Positions 7,093-16,574 are shown, counted from the first letter of the stretch. The stretch: DNA of 64,000 nucleotides from DASRQK01 sp964401685 (GCA_964401685.1 CAYNZH010000004.1:22225-86224), one strand, 5' to 3'. A program made the numbers and translations. The notes: generated by a model from the letters alone, not told the origin.

Positions 7093-9948
7093 ATGAACGT
7101 TCTAGACTTTCATTCATCCTCCTTGAGGATAATTAGCAGAGGTATTATTGCTTTTGCATTTCTATTGGGGGCAAGCAATATGCTTTTCGCCCAGTCAAAC
7201 CGGCAGGTCACCGGGTCTTTACAGAACAGATCCGGACAGCCCGTGATCGGTGCAACCATTACACTGGTGTCAGGCCAGGATTCAGTGCAAACAGCTAGCG
7301 ACAACGTAGGTACGTTCAATTTCAGAAACTTAAAGGGAGTTCAGTTTTCTCTTACTGTCGTGAGTTTGGGCCACGATACCTTGCGCCATGATTTCGCCTT
7401 TGAACAAAGCCGAAACCAAGTGTTGCTTCCACCTTTGACGATGACAGAAAGTAGCCAACTGCTCGGTGAAGTGACCATCACCAGAAGGGTAGATATCGTT
7501 GTCAAAGAAGATACGTTGGAATACAGCACCAAGGATTTGAAATTACGTGAGGGCGCCTTGGCCGAGGATGCTTTGAAAAGGCTGGACGGGGTTGAGGTCG
7601 ACAAGGACGGCAATGTCACTGCTCAAGGTGAAGCAATCACTCGAATCAGGATCAATGGCAAGGACTATTTCGGTGGCGACGTTAAGGCAGCGACCAGAAA
7701 CCTGCCCGCTGACATCATAGAAAAAATCCAGGTGATAGACGATTATGGCGACATGGCAAACATCACTGGAAATCGCACCGGAGATCCGGAACGTATATTA
7801 AATATTCAGATCGACCCGTCAAGGAACCGAGGAACCTTGGGTAATTTCCGCGTCGGTGGTGGCACGGAGGATCGTTATCAAGCAACAGCAATGTATGGTT
7901 TGATGCGTGACAAATTACAACTAAATGTGCTGGGCAACTTGAACAACGTTAACGCCAGTCTTTTCGATTTTAATATAAGAGGATCTGGAGCACGTCGTGG
8001 TGGTGGTGGTGGCGGAGGCGGCCGTGGTGGCTTCGGCGGCGGTGGTGGTGGCTTCGGTGGTGGTGGCAGCGGCCTAACCAACACCAACTCACTAGGTGTC
8101 AACTACAGACAGGATTTTAGTGAAGCCTTCAATATGTACGGAAATTATAGCTTTAGCCAAGATAACAACAGGACTTTAAGCCTTAATATCAACGATTATT
8201 TCAATGAGAATCTGATTGAAGTGAGGGACAACCAAACCGGTAGAGTGAGCGATAACCACCGTTTCGATTGGAACTTTGAGTACAAGCCTACAGACAAAGA
8301 TTACTTTAAACTATCGCCCACACTGCGGGTGCAGAGTACGACCAATGACGGAATATTGCTTTCCAATAATTCCCTGGACGGATCTTTGGTGACCGAGCAA
8401 ATTACCACGACTTCCTCCCGAAACTTTCAGCCAAATTACGGGGTAAGCGGGTTATATAATAGGAGATTGAGCGAGCATGGAAGGAACTTGTTTTTCGATT
8501 TCTCGTTAAACACATCAGCGACAGAGCAGGATGAAGTTCGCGTGTTGGAAACAGCTTTCCTGGATCCCAATCTCGACAACGAAAGCTATCTCAGGACGCT
8601 TGCGGACCTGAACAATCAAAGTTTGAGCGGAGGAGCATCAGTTTCGTATTCGGAGCCTATAGGTGAATTTGGGAGCATGGAGCTTTCCTATGACTATAAC
8701 TTCAGAAATTACGATAACCGCCGATCAGACAATGCGCTTGATTTCGCCGGACAACCTGTGATTGACGATGAAATATTTATCGGGGACAGGATTTTCGATT
8801 ATTCCTTTATCACGCACAGGGTAGGGGCAAACTACAGATACCGGTCGGAGAATATCGTTTACTCTATTGGTGCTGAGGTTCAGCCAAATCAGCTTAAGGG
8901 CGATGCAACAATCATGGATAATCATGTTTCTATCAATAGAACGGGTTTCAATTTTGCACCCATCGCTAGGTTTGAGTACAAGTTTTCAAGAACCAAGTCT
9001 TTGAATATAAGGTACTCAGGTCGTGCAAATGAGCCCGGATTTTCGCAGTTGCAACCCTTTACTGATTATTCAAACCGGAATGCGCCAATCACAGGTAATC
9101 CAAATCTGGATGCCGAGTTTAACCACGACTTGCGCTTGAGTTTCAACAACTTTAATGCGGAATCTGGTCAATCCTGGTTTACCTCGATCTCCGGCTCGAT
9201 GACCGAAGACAAAATTGTCTCCAACAGAAGCATACGTGTGGATCCTGAACTCGGTGTTATTCAGGAAACTTCCTACTTAAACGCTCAGGGGCTGCACAAT
9301 CTTCGCGGATATTACCACTATTCGATTCCTTTGAAGCAAAGAACGTATGTTTTATCTTTCATGGGTATGGGAAATTATAATAACAACATCTCTTACACTG
9401 ATTTCCAGAGAAATGTTGGTAAAAACTGGAGTTTAATGCAGGGCCTTAACTTCCGCTATACGCCAAGTGAGATGGTTGAAGTAAGTCCTGGTGTAAGATA
9501 TATGTATAATTATACGCAAAATACAGGTACAGGCGGACGGCTTGGGGTCAACAACAATATTTCGACCTGGGCACTGACGCTAAACACCTCTATCAACTTG
9601 ACTCCGACGTTAATCTGGGGCGGCGATTTCGCAAAAACCACCAACTCAGGCTACAACGCTCAAGTAGGGGCAAATCCTATGATCATTAACACTTACGTGG
9701 AGCAGCAGTTCTTTAAGGGTCGCCAGGGAGCTATACGTCTTCATGCGTTTGACCTTCTGAACGAGCAAACGAATGTTTCAAGGAACGTGAGTGACAACCT
9801 CATCAATGACAGTCGGACCAATCGATTGGCTAGGTATTTTATGCTGACCCTTTCTTATAGATTCCAAAACTTTGCAGGCGGATCGGCGCCGATGGACAAT
9901 ATGAGGGGCGGCGATATGCGTGGAGGCAATCGGGGCGGCAGATTCTGA
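7093..9948 (+). CDS. TonB-dependent-receptor-like outer membrane beta-barrel protein (OMP_b-brl_3 type)
   Basis: The 951-residue protein has a signal peptide (cleavage near LFAQ, about residue 34), then a carboxypeptidase-regulatory-like domain (about 38-120). A plug-like region follows with EDTLEYSTKDLKLREGA and DGVEVDKDGNVTAQGE motifs, then a long Asn/Tyr-rich beta-barrel ending in YRF. This is the family-3 outer-membrane barrel of Bacteroidota, related to TonB-dependent receptors but without the SusC signature. Residues about 299-327 form a nearly pure Gly/Arg/Phe linker, and the C-terminus after the last strand is a second Gly/Arg-rich tail (MRGGDMRGGNRGGRF). Its substrate is unknown. It follows the CBM9-like gene and ends at a strong terminator. 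Confidence 0.85.
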   Translation: MNVLDFHSSSLRIISRGIIAFAFLLGASNMLFAQSNRQVTGSLQNRSGQPVIGATITLVSGQDSVQTASDNVGTFNFRNLKGVQFSLTVVSLGHDTLRHDFAFEQSRNQVLLPPLTMTESSQLLGEVTITRRVDIVVKEDTLEYSTKDLKLREGALAEDALKRLDGVEVDKDGNVTAQGEAITRIRINGKDYFGGDVKAATRNLPADIIEKIQVIDDYGDMANITGNRTGDPERILNIQIDPSRNRGTLGNFRVGGGTEDRYQATAMYGLMRDKLQLNVLGNLNNVNASLFDFNIRGSGARRGGGGGGGGRGGFGGGGGGFGGGGSGLTNTNSLGVNYRQDFSEAFNMYGNYSFSQDNNRTLSLNINDYFNENLIEVRDNQTGRVSDNHRFDWNFEYKPTDKDYFKLSPTLRVQSTTNDGILLSNNSLDGSLVTEQITTTSSRNFQPNYGVSGLYNRRLSEHGRNLFFDFSLNTSATEQDEVRVLETAFLDPNLDNESYLRTLADLNNQSLSGGASVSYSEPIGEFGSMELSYDYNFRNYDNRRSDNALDFAGQPVIDDEIFIGDRIFDYSFITHRVGANYRYRSENIVYSIGAEVQPNQLKGDATIMDNHVSINRTGFNFAPIARFEYKFSRTKSLNIRYSGRANEPGFSQLQPFTDYSNRNAPITGNPNLDAEFNHDLRLSFNNFNAESGQSWFTSISGSMTEDKIVSNRSIRVDPELGVIQETSYLNAQGLHNLRGYYHYSIPLKQRTYVLSFMGMGNYNNNISYTDFQRNVGKNWSLMQGLNFRYTPSEMVEVSPGVRYMYNYTQNTGTGGRLGVNNNISTWALTLNTSINLTPTLIWGGDFAKTTNSGYNAQVGANPMIINTYVEQQFFKGRQGAIRLHAFDLLNEQTNVSRNVSDNLINDSRTNRLARYFMLTLSYRFQNFAGGSAPMDNMRGGDMRGGNRGGRF
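7997..8077 (+). repeat. Low-complexity GGT/GGC repeat encoding a Gly-rich linker
   Basis: This stretch is almost entirely GGT, GGC and GGA codons with a repeated GGTGGCTTCGG unit, giving a Gly-rich loop inside the barrel protein. Such triplet repeats are prone to in-frame length change between strains. Confidence 0.75.
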
Positions 9949-9972
9949 TCTCTCGGCGCATTTTAATTTTTC

Positions 9973-10015
9973 ATGCCCCGGGCGGTCTCTGGACTTATCG
10001 GGGCATTTTGTTTTT
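9973..10015 (+). terminator. Intrinsic terminator after the barrel protein gene
   Basis: ATGCCCCG pairs with CGGGGCAT across an 18-base loop and is followed by TTTTGTTTTT. Confidence 0.85.
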
Positions 10016-10151
10016 GACAATTTCTGTGAAAAGAATGTTTTTTTGCGTAAATTTAACGGCTTGTACTGTTTTGTAGACGGACGCAAGCATTGAAATTCAT
10101 TTTAGAATGGGAATTGGTCAGTTTGAGTACACGAAAAAGGTATTACCAGAT

Positions 10152-12305
10152 ATGTTGAAGAAAGTAATAATTGTGATGTTTGTGGTGGCTATCGCCGCCT
10201 GCGGTTCTACGCCCCGTATAAATTTGGACGGAGAAAACTATCATATAGTGCCCAATGCCCAACACGAGGTTATCGCAAAAAAAGTAGTTGAGCTTTTCGA
10301 AAGACACAGCTACAAGAAGGTCCCAATAAATGATTCTATTTCCTCCATCATTTTTGATAATTTATTGACCGCTCTGGACGACGGCAGAAATTATTTGATG
10401 GCAGAGGATGTCGAGGATTTTGAGAAATACCGTTTTACCTTGGCATCGGACTTTAAGAGTGGCGACTTGTCCGCCCCTTATCATATGTTCAATGTGTATC
10501 TGGATCGTTATGAAGAAAGGGTAGAATATGCGCTCAGCCAGATCGAGGCGCCGCATGACTTTAGTCTTGATGAACTATACATTTACAATCGGAAGAATGA
10601 GCCATGGTTTGCATCCGTGGAGGAGGCCAACGATCAGTGGCGCAAGCGCGTTAAGTATGAGTTACTTGGACAGCGATTGAGTTCTTCTGATTTGACTGAC
10701 AGCGTCGTGGCCAAGCACCACGAAAATTTGAGGAACCGGTACGATCAACTGCTTTCCCAAGTGAGGAAAACAGACAATAATGAGGCCTTTCAGGTTATTA
10801 TGGCTGCTCTCACCGACGCAATAGATCCGCATACGAGCTATTTCAACCCCTATTTTGCCCAGCGTTTCAATGAAGGCATCTCCAATACTTTTGAAGGTAT
10901 TGGTGCCCAGCTGACCATGGAGAATGAAGTGGTGACAGTTTCCGCCGTTATAGCGGGGGGGCCAGTTTTTAGGGAAAAAGCGTTACAGATTGACGACAAG
11001 ATCGTCGCGGTTGCCCAGGGCGAAGATGGCGAATTTGAAGATATTATTGGCTGGAGACTGGACAATGCAGTGTCTAAGATCAAAGGCCCCAAAGGGACGG
11101 TTGTCCGTTTAAAAGTGATACCTGCCGGACAGGATCTTGCTGCTCAGCCTAAAATCGTATCGCTGACGAGAGAGAAAATTGTTTTAGAGGAAGAGTCTGC
11201 GAAAAAAGAAGTCATTCACGTAAAAGACGATGACGGTCGGGACGTAAAAGTCGGAATTATCAGTATTCCTAAATTTTACCTGGATTTTGAGGCTTATCGA
11301 CGCGGTGAAGAGGATTACAAGAGCACGACGCGGGATGTGCGCCTGATTCTGGATTCGCTGAAGGACGAGCAGGTGGATGCAGTCCTTGTGGATTTGAGGT
11401 TCAATGGAGGCGGGTCCCTGTTGGAGTCGATAGAGTTGACCGGATTGTTTATAGAACAAGGACCAGTGGTTCAAGTGCGCGACACGCGTGACAAAGTAGA
11501 TATTAATAGCGATCGTGATCCCTCTGTTGCCTGGGACGGACCGTTGGGAGTAATCATCAATAGATTCAGTGCTTCAGCCTCTGAGATATTCGCAGGTGCG
11601 ATCCAGGACTACGGTCGGGGAATCATCCTGGGAACCCAGTCCTATGGCAAGGGGACTGTTCAGTCGGCGGTCGACATGGTCAATGTGATCAGCCCGACGG
11701 AAAAGCTCTTGTTGAAAGCGCGCACGGAGTCCAACGAGAATTTCCCGACTGGCGCTCCGCCTTTCGGACAGATCAATCTCACAATGGCCAAGTTTTACCG
11801 GGTTACCGGGAGCAGTACGCAGCACAGAGGTGTCACCCCGGACATCGTTTTCCCATCGGTCTACTCGGCCGAGCGCTATGGCGAAAGTGCGCAGCCGTCG
11901 GCGCTGCCTTGGGATCAAATCAAGCCCACCAACTTCGTTCCGGTCGGCGATTTGTCAGATGAAATAAAAACGTTAAACGAATTGCACGAGGAGCGAATTC
12001 AGGGGTCTTTAGAGTACAAGTTTCTTTTGGAAGACATAGACCTGATGAATTCCAGGGAGAATGAGGTAAGCGTTTCGCTTCAGCAGGAAAAACTACAAAA
12101 GGAAAGGGACGAGAACCAAGCCAAGCACAGGGCAAGAATCAATGAAGGATTAAAGATGCGGGGTCTTCCCCTTTGGATGGAGGGTGAGCCTCAGCCGACT
12201 ATAGATTTCGACTTTATCAAAGATGAAAGTCTGAAACTGATGCAGGACTATGTTGCGCTTTTACGATCAAAGGAATCGCAACAGGAAGTCGCCCTCGCTA
12301 AGTAA
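10152..12305 (+). CDS. prc: Carboxy-terminal processing (tail-specific) protease, lipoprotein, S41A family
   Basis: This periplasmic serine protease degrades or trims proteins from their C-termini. I chose ATG 10152 (717 residues) over the in-frame ATG 10107 because it gives a clean lipoprotein signal (MLKKVIIVMFVVAIAAC). Domains in order are a long helical N-terminal region, a PDZ domain (about 225-310, GIGAQLTMENEVVTV), the S41 protease core, and a C-terminal DUF3340-type helical tail. The Ser-Lys dyad is visible: Ser475 in SASASEIFAGA and Lys500 in SYGKGTVQ, with Asp486 in QDYGRG, at the spacing of E. coli Prc. The CPBP protease gene starts 14 bases later. Confidence 0.93.
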   Translation: MLKKVIIVMFVVAIAACGSTPRINLDGENYHIVPNAQHEVIAKKVVELFERHSYKKVPINDSISSIIFDNLLTALDDGRNYLMAEDVEDFEKYRFTLASDFKSGDLSAPYHMFNVYLDRYEERVEYALSQIEAPHDFSLDELYIYNRKNEPWFASVEEANDQWRKRVKYELLGQRLSSSDLTDSVVAKHHENLRNRYDQLLSQVRKTDNNEAFQVIMAALTDAIDPHTSYFNPYFAQRFNEGISNTFEGIGAQLTMENEVVTVSAVIAGGPVFREKALQIDDKIVAVAQGEDGEFEDIIGWRLDNAVSKIKGPKGTVVRLKVIPAGQDLAAQPKIVSLTREKIVLEEESAKKEVIHVKDDDGRDVKVGIISIPKFYLDFEAYRRGEEDYKSTTRDVRLILDSLKDEQVDAVLVDLRFNGGGSLLESIELTGLFIEQGPVVQVRDTRDKVDINSDRDPSVAWDGPLGVIINRFSASASEIFAGAIQDYGRGIILGTQSYGKGTVQSAVDMVNVISPTEKLLLKARTESNENFPTGAPPFGQINLTMAKFYRVTGSSTQHRGVTPDIVFPSVYSAERYGESAQPSALPWDQIKPTNFVPVGDLSDEIKTLNELHEERIQGSLEYKFLLEDIDLMNSRENEVSVSLQQEKLQKERDENQAKHRARINEGLKMRGLPLWMEGEPQPTIDFDFIKDESLKLMQDYVALLRSKESQQEVALAK

Positions 12306-12319
12306 AGTTTTTTACAAAA

Positions 12320-13249
12320 ATGGTTCAGAACGCTTCTCATCCTGCAAAATCCCTCGTTTGGCTGTTGGTACTGATGGTTGCCGGCAGTCTGGTGGTCTCG
12401 ATTCTGTCAATCCTCGTCGCGCTGGTGGCAACGGGTGTGAGTGATTTGAGCCAAATGGAGGCGTTACTCAGCGGACAGAGCGGAGATATGACCTTTTTGA
12501 AGATCGTGCAGGCTGGGTCGACCATCGGAACCTTTATTTTGCCCCCGGTAATGCTGGCTCTCATTGAAAAAAACAGGAGTGCCTATCTCCGTTTCGAGGG
12601 ACCCTTAGATGGAAAAATGCTTGGTATCGTGCTGGTATTGATACTATTCGCTGCCATGCCTTTGCTGGAACTCTCAGGACAGCTCAATCAGAACATGTCG
12701 CTTCCCGACTCCATGTCGGGTATCGAGCAATGGATGTATGACAAGGAGAAGCAACTGGAGGAGCTGACGGTAAATATGCTCAGTGTTTCGACCCTTTCGG
12801 GGTTACTTTTCAATATCTTTGTTATTGCGGTGTTGCCCGCATTGGGCGAGGAGCTTTTTTTCCGCGGAGGATTGCAAACTATCTTGCATCATTGGACGCG
12901 CAATCCCCACGTGGCTATTTGGGTTATTGCAGTGGTCTTTAGTGCTTTTCACATGCAATTCTACGGCTTTCTCCCGAGATTATTGCTAAGTGCGCTCTTT
13001 GGATATCTGTTTTATTGGTCGAACAACCTTTGGTACCCGATTCTGGCTCATTTCCTCAACAATGCCGCTGCAGTAATTTTCGCATTTTACCTTTACAATA
13101 ATGGGGAGAGTATCGTGGATGCAAGCTTGACCGAGAATTTTCATCCCTTACTCTATGTATTGAGCGCGGTGCTGACCATTTATCTGCTATACACATTTAG
13201 GCGAAGATACAGGAAAAGAGCTATTTTAGATGGAAAAGAATTGGGTTAA
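12320..13249 (+). CDS. CPBP-family intramembrane glutamic protease (CAAX protease/Abi type)
   Basis: The 309-residue protein has about eight membrane helices and the three conserved motifs of the CPBP (Rce1-like) family. EExxxR is at residues 177-182 (EELFFR), FxxxH is at 207-211 (FSAFH), and HFxNN is at 244-248. These residues line the intramembrane active site that hydrolyses peptide bonds. The substrate is unknown. It begins 14 bases after the Prc-like protease gene, and its last 20 bases overlap the DUF2007 gene, so the cluster is likely one operon with translational coupling. Confidence 0.92.
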   Translation: MVQNASHPAKSLVWLLVLMVAGSLVVSILSILVALVATGVSDLSQMEALLSGQSGDMTFLKIVQAGSTIGTFILPPVMLALIEKNRSAYLRFEGPLDGKMLGIVLVLILFAAMPLLELSGQLNQNMSLPDSMSGIEQWMYDKEKQLEELTVNMLSVSTLSGLLFNIFVIAVLPALGEELFFRGGLQTILHHWTRNPHVAIWVIAVVFSAFHMQFYGFLPRLLLSALFGYLFYWSNNLWYPILAHFLNNAAAVIFAFYLYNNGESIVDASLTENFHPLLYVLSAVLTIYLLYTFRRRYRKRAILDGKELG

Positions 13250-13451
13250 ATTGTTGATTAGTGCGAATCCCATGGAGGTGGAGATTACTAAGCAAATGCT
13301 TGAGGAGCACGGCATTCAGACTGTGGTGATGAACAAGCAAGATTCTTCTTACAGGTTTGGTAATCTCGAGTTATACGTTCATTACAGCCAGGAAGCTGAA
13401 GCCCGATTATTACTGGCTGTGCAAGAAAACGATCAAAGAAATGAAAACTAG
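13230..13451 (+). CDS. DUF2007-domain small protein
   Basis: The 73-residue protein matches the DUF2007 pattern: a LLISANPMEVEITKQMLEEHGI opening, then GNLELYVHYSQEAEA. This small ferredoxin-like fold is annotated as a putative signal-transducing or regulatory domain, but no function is established. It overlaps the CPBP protease gene by 20 bases and cdsA by 11 bases. Confidence 0.85.
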   Translation: MEKNWVKLLISANPMEVEITKQMLEEHGIQTVVMNKQDSSYRFGNLELYVHYSQEAEARLLLAVQENDQRNEN

Positions 13452-14247
13452 AGCGATTACCGCGCTATTCTTTGTCGCGGCCATGATCAGTTCTTTTATG
13501 TTTGGTTCCGTTTTTTTCGGAATATTTTATCTTGTGCTCGCTGGCGCCAGCCTGTTTGAGTTTTATGGTATGTGGCGCCAGGCCGGATTTTCTCCTCAAC
13601 GCTTACCGGGGATCTGCCTCGGCCTTGCAGGTTTTCTGATGATGACGTCGCTTTTTCAAAGTACCGATAGCGTACCCACCTTTCTGCTATTTTTATTTGT
13701 TCCAGTGATACTTGCTATAGAACTTTTCTCAGACAGAGACCGACCTTTTCAAAATACCGCACTGACTATTTTTGGCTTCGCCTATGTCATCCTGCCCTTC
13801 TATTGCTTTTACGCACTTGGGTTTTTGCAAGTTGGATTTGAACCGCTCATACCGCTCGGATTTCTGGTCATGCTATGGGCCAACGACACAGGTGCCTATT
13901 TGACCGGCAGGTTCTTAGGGCGAACAAAACTTTTCGAACGAGTTTCGCCAAACAAAACCTGGGAGGGATTCGTGGGTGGAATCCTCGTCGCAGTATTGGC
14001 GGCAGTCCTCTTGAATCACTTTACAGCCGAAGTCCTTCCCTTGAAACATTGGCTAGCCCTTGGCCTGATTATCGGTGCGATAGGCACTCTAGGCGATCTC
14101 GTCGAGTCCCTACTGAAACGAAGCCTGAGCCTCAAAGACTCCGGAAAGCTGTTGCCTGGGCATGGTGGGCTGTTGGATCGTTTTGACGGATTATTGCTAG
14201 CAGCGCCCGCTGTATACGTCTACCTGCATCTCGTGGCGCTAGGTTAA
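13441..14247 (+). CDS. cdsA: Phosphatidate cytidylyltransferase
   Basis: The product makes CDP-diacylglycerol from phosphatidic acid and CTP, the branch-point of phospholipid synthesis, in the inner membrane. I start it at ATG 13441 (268 residues), because this gives the normal hydrophobic N-terminus; the frame is open further upstream to 13357, inside DUF2007, but that extension is polar and unlikely. About eight membrane helices are visible. The CdsA signature lies near the C-terminus: SLLKRSLSLKDSGKLLPGHGG then DRFD. The stop overlaps the convergent cutC gene by 9 bases. Confidence 0.95.
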   Translation: MKTRAITALFFVAAMISSFMFGSVFFGIFYLVLAGASLFEFYGMWRQAGFSPQRLPGICLGLAGFLMMTSLFQSTDSVPTFLLFLFVPVILAIELFSDRDRPFQNTALTIFGFAYVILPFYCFYALGFLQVGFEPLIPLGFLVMLWANDTGAYLTGRFLGRTKLFERVSPNKTWEGFVGGILVAVLAAVLLNHFTAEVLPLKHWLALGLIIGAIGTLGDLVESLLKRSLSLKDSGKLLPGHGGLLDRFDGLLLAAPAVYVYLHLVALG

Positions 14248-14907
14248 TAAGCTTTTCAAAGCTCTGATTTCGTCTGCGTCCGCGATATCACCTTCCCGTA
14301 TTGCCGAGGAGTGATAATAAGGAGCCCCGACCAAGGATTGTATTTTGGCAAGGTTGGACGATCGTAATCCACCACCTGGCATAATATCAAATGCCCGCCC
14401 TTTGGTAGATTCTACCATTTTTCTCAAGTTTTTTGCTCCTTGGTCTACATTTGGCGCGTGGCCTGAAGTCAATAAGGACTGAAATCCACAGGCAAGCGTG
14501 CTTTCGAGCGCTGCCTGAAGCGACGGAGTGCGATCAAATGCTCGGTGCATAATGCAAGGTAAAGGCGCGGCCAACTCTACTAGGGCCTTGTTTCTTTGCA
14601 CATCAATTAGCCCATCTGCATCGAGGACACCAAAGACAAATCCGTCCACATTCAGGGTCTGAAACGCGTTGATAGCTTCTTTCATTTCCTCAAATTCCTC
14701 TTCATCATAAACAAAATTGCCTCCCCGCGGCCGAATCATGATCGTCATGGGAATGTGAATCCTGTCCCTCAATTGCTCAGTCTGGGCAAAGTCCGGTGTG
14801 AGTCCACCCTGCGAAAAATCTGAACAAAATTCGATCCTATCTGCACCATTGTCTTGGGCGATCTGAGCGGATTCGGTATTAAAGCAAGCAATTTCCAGTT
14901 TTGCCAT
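14239..14907 (-). CDS. cutC: CutC-family protein (copper homeostasis family)
   Basis: The 222-residue protein has the CutC TIM-barrel pattern: KLEIACFNTESAQIAQDNGADRIEFC at the start, GGLTPDF, IRPRGGNFVY, HRAFDR mid-protein, and LTSGH, then PGGGLRSSN. CutC was named for copper tolerance in E. coli, but its biochemical role is unsettled. ATG 14907 is chosen because the open frame further upstream overlaps comM and encodes unrelated residues. It is divergent from comM across 84 bases that contain a promoter box for each. Confidence 0.93.
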   Translation of the reverse strand: MAKLEIACFNTESAQIAQDNGADRIEFCSDFSQGGLTPDFAQTEQLRDRIHIPMTIMIRPRGGNFVYDEEEFEEMKEAINAFQTLNVDGFVFGVLDADGLIDVQRNKALVELAAPLPCIMHRAFDRTPSLQAALESTLACGFQSLLTSGHAPNVDQGAKNLRKMVESTKGRAFDIMPGGGLRSSNLAKIQSLVGAPYYHSSAIREGDIADADEIRALKSLLT

Positions 14908-14937
14908 ATGGGTTTTGAATTTTCCAATAATATAAGG

Positions 14938-14945
14938 CAAATATA
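14938..14945 (-). promoter_or_regulatory. -7 promoter box for cutC
   Basis: The minus strand reads TATATTTG, an exact TAnnTTTG match, 30 bases upstream of the chosen cutC start. Confidence 0.55.
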
Positions 14946-14959
14946 TAAAATAAAATCTG

Positions 14960-14967
14960 TAATTTTG
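14960..14967 (+). promoter_or_regulatory. -7 promoter box for comM
   Basis: TAATTTTG matches TAnnTTTG and lies 24 bases before the comM ATG, on the strand opposite the cutC box. Confidence 0.5.
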
Positions 14968-14991
14968 TTTCGCACAAGAATAATTTGTTGA

Positions 14992-16566
14992 ATGCTGGTG
15001 AGGGGATTTAGTGGTACGGTTCAAGGAATCGATGCGACGTTGATTAGAGTTGAGGTGAATATCAGTCGGGGTATTCGTTATTATATTGTCGGTCTGGCGG
15101 ACGTTGCTGTCAAGGAGAGTCTTCAGCGAATCGAAAGCGCAATCGTCCATTCGGGCTATAAGATGCCCAGGCAGAAGTTGGTGATCAATCTTGCGCCTGC
15201 TGATCTACGCAAGGTTGGTTCCGGGTTTGAGCTCGCAATGGCTGTCGGCATTTTGTTAGCATCCCGGCAGGTGCAGTGCTCTTTTCTCGAGAACTACGTT
15301 ATTATGGGGGAGTTATCGCTCGATGGGCAAATCCAGCCCGTGAGAGGAATTTTATCAATTGCATTGAAGGCTAAAGCCGACGGTTTTAAAGGCATTATAG
15401 TTTCTCGGAGTAATGGGGACGAAGCTGCCTTGGTGGAGGGTCTTGAGGTCGTTTCAGCCGATTACCTGACCGAAGTACTTGGCTTTCTGTCCGGTCAGCA
15501 CGAAAGGATATTTCCGGGTATGAAGATTAGGGCGGCGTCTGAAAAAGTAGGTCTTCAGCAGAATTTCCCGGAAGAATATGCTCGTGATGAAAGCGACTTT
15601 CAGTTGGTAAAAGGTCAGATCCAAGTCAAGCGTGCCATGGAAATTTGCGCTTCGGGTGGGCATAATTTGCTGATGGTTGGCCCGCCGGGTGTGGGCAAAA
15701 CCATGCTTGCTAAGGCCTTTGCCGATATTCTGCCTGATATGGACCTTGCTGAGGCCATGGAAACGACAAAAATCCATTCAGTAGCGGGGACTTTGCCAGT
15801 GTCTGGTTCTATTCTCAGGAGAAGGCCGTTTCGTGCGCCGCATCACACGGTAACGCAGGGCGCACTCCTCGGCGGCGGTGGATCGCCCCAGCCCGGAGAG
15901 ATTTCCCTGGCGCATAATGGGGTTCTGTTTTTGGATGAGCTTCCTGAGTTCAGGCGTTCGGTTCTGGAAGTCCTTAGGCAGCCCCTGGAATCGCGAAAGA
16001 TTTTGATTTCCCGTCTGCACACGGTCATAGAATTTCCGGCGAACTTTCTATTGGTTGCTGCAATGAACCCCTGTCCATGTGGTTATTATAACCACCCTTC
16101 GAGATCTTGTGTTTGCACACAACGCATGATTAGACGGTATTTTTCCAAGATTTCAGGGCCTCTGTTGGATAGAATAGATTTGCAGGTCGAGGTACTGCCG
16201 TTGTCAAATGAGCAACTCCTGTCTGATGGGGGCGGTGAAACATCTGCGGAGGTAAGAGCGCGGGTAAATTTGGCAAAATCCCGGCAACTGGATAGGTTCA
16301 AAAATCATGAAATTCACTACAACGCCGAGATGAGAGGCACGCACCTCAAATCCTTTGTGAATTTGCCTGTCGAGGCCCGGCGAATACTTGCGGACACAGC
16401 ACAGAGACTGGGCCTGTCCGCAAGGGCTTTTGAGCGAGTTCAGAAAATTGCACGCACCATTGCTGATATGGAGCAGCAGGAGCATATCAGCGCGGAACAT
16501 GTGGCTGAAGCCTTGCAGTACCGGTTCCTCGACCGTGTCGACTGGGGAGCCTGGAACTTTGATTGA
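14992..16566 (+). CDS. comM: YifB/ComM-family Mg-chelatase-like AAA+ ATPase
   Basis: The 524-residue protein has the ComM layout: an N-terminal Lon-protease-like domain (1-170), a AAA+ Mg-chelatase core with Walker A GPPGVGKT (230-237) and Walker B VLFLDE (311-316), and a C-terminal Mg-chelatase helical domain. A zinc-finger-like CPCGYYNHPSRSCVC cluster lies near residues 361-375. In Vibrio and others ComM is a hexameric helicase that helps branch migration when transformed DNA is integrated. Its presence hints at natural transformation capacity but is not proof. It converges with the downstream peptidase gene 8 bases away. Confidence 0.93.
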   Translation: MLVRGFSGTVQGIDATLIRVEVNISRGIRYYIVGLADVAVKESLQRIESAIVHSGYKMPRQKLVINLAPADLRKVGSGFELAMAVGILLASRQVQCSFLENYVIMGELSLDGQIQPVRGILSIALKAKADGFKGIIVSRSNGDEAALVEGLEVVSADYLTEVLGFLSGQHERIFPGMKIRAASEKVGLQQNFPEEYARDESDFQLVKGQIQVKRAMEICASGGHNLLMVGPPGVGKTMLAKAFADILPDMDLAEAMETTKIHSVAGTLPVSGSILRRRPFRAPHHTVTQGALLGGGGSPQPGEISLAHNGVLFLDELPEFRRSVLEVLRQPLESRKILISRLHTVIEFPANFLLVAAMNPCPCGYYNHPSRSCVCTQRMIRRYFSKISGPLLDRIDLQVEVLPLSNEQLLSDGGGETSAEVRARVNLAKSRQLDRFKNHEIHYNAEMRGTHLKSFVNLPVEARRILADTAQRLGLSARAFERVQKIARTIADMEQQEHISAEHVAEALQYRFLDRVDWGAWNFD

Positions 16567-16574
16567 AGAGGACC

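Noticed and set aside
7878..8102. Proline-rich open frame on the minus strand
   Set aside because: It is the complement of the Gly-codon repeat in the barrel protein gene, without homology-like features.
14908..15150. N-terminal extension of CutC into comM
   Set aside because: The added residues are low-complexity and overlap the start of the divergent comM gene; the CutC domain begins at ATG 14907.
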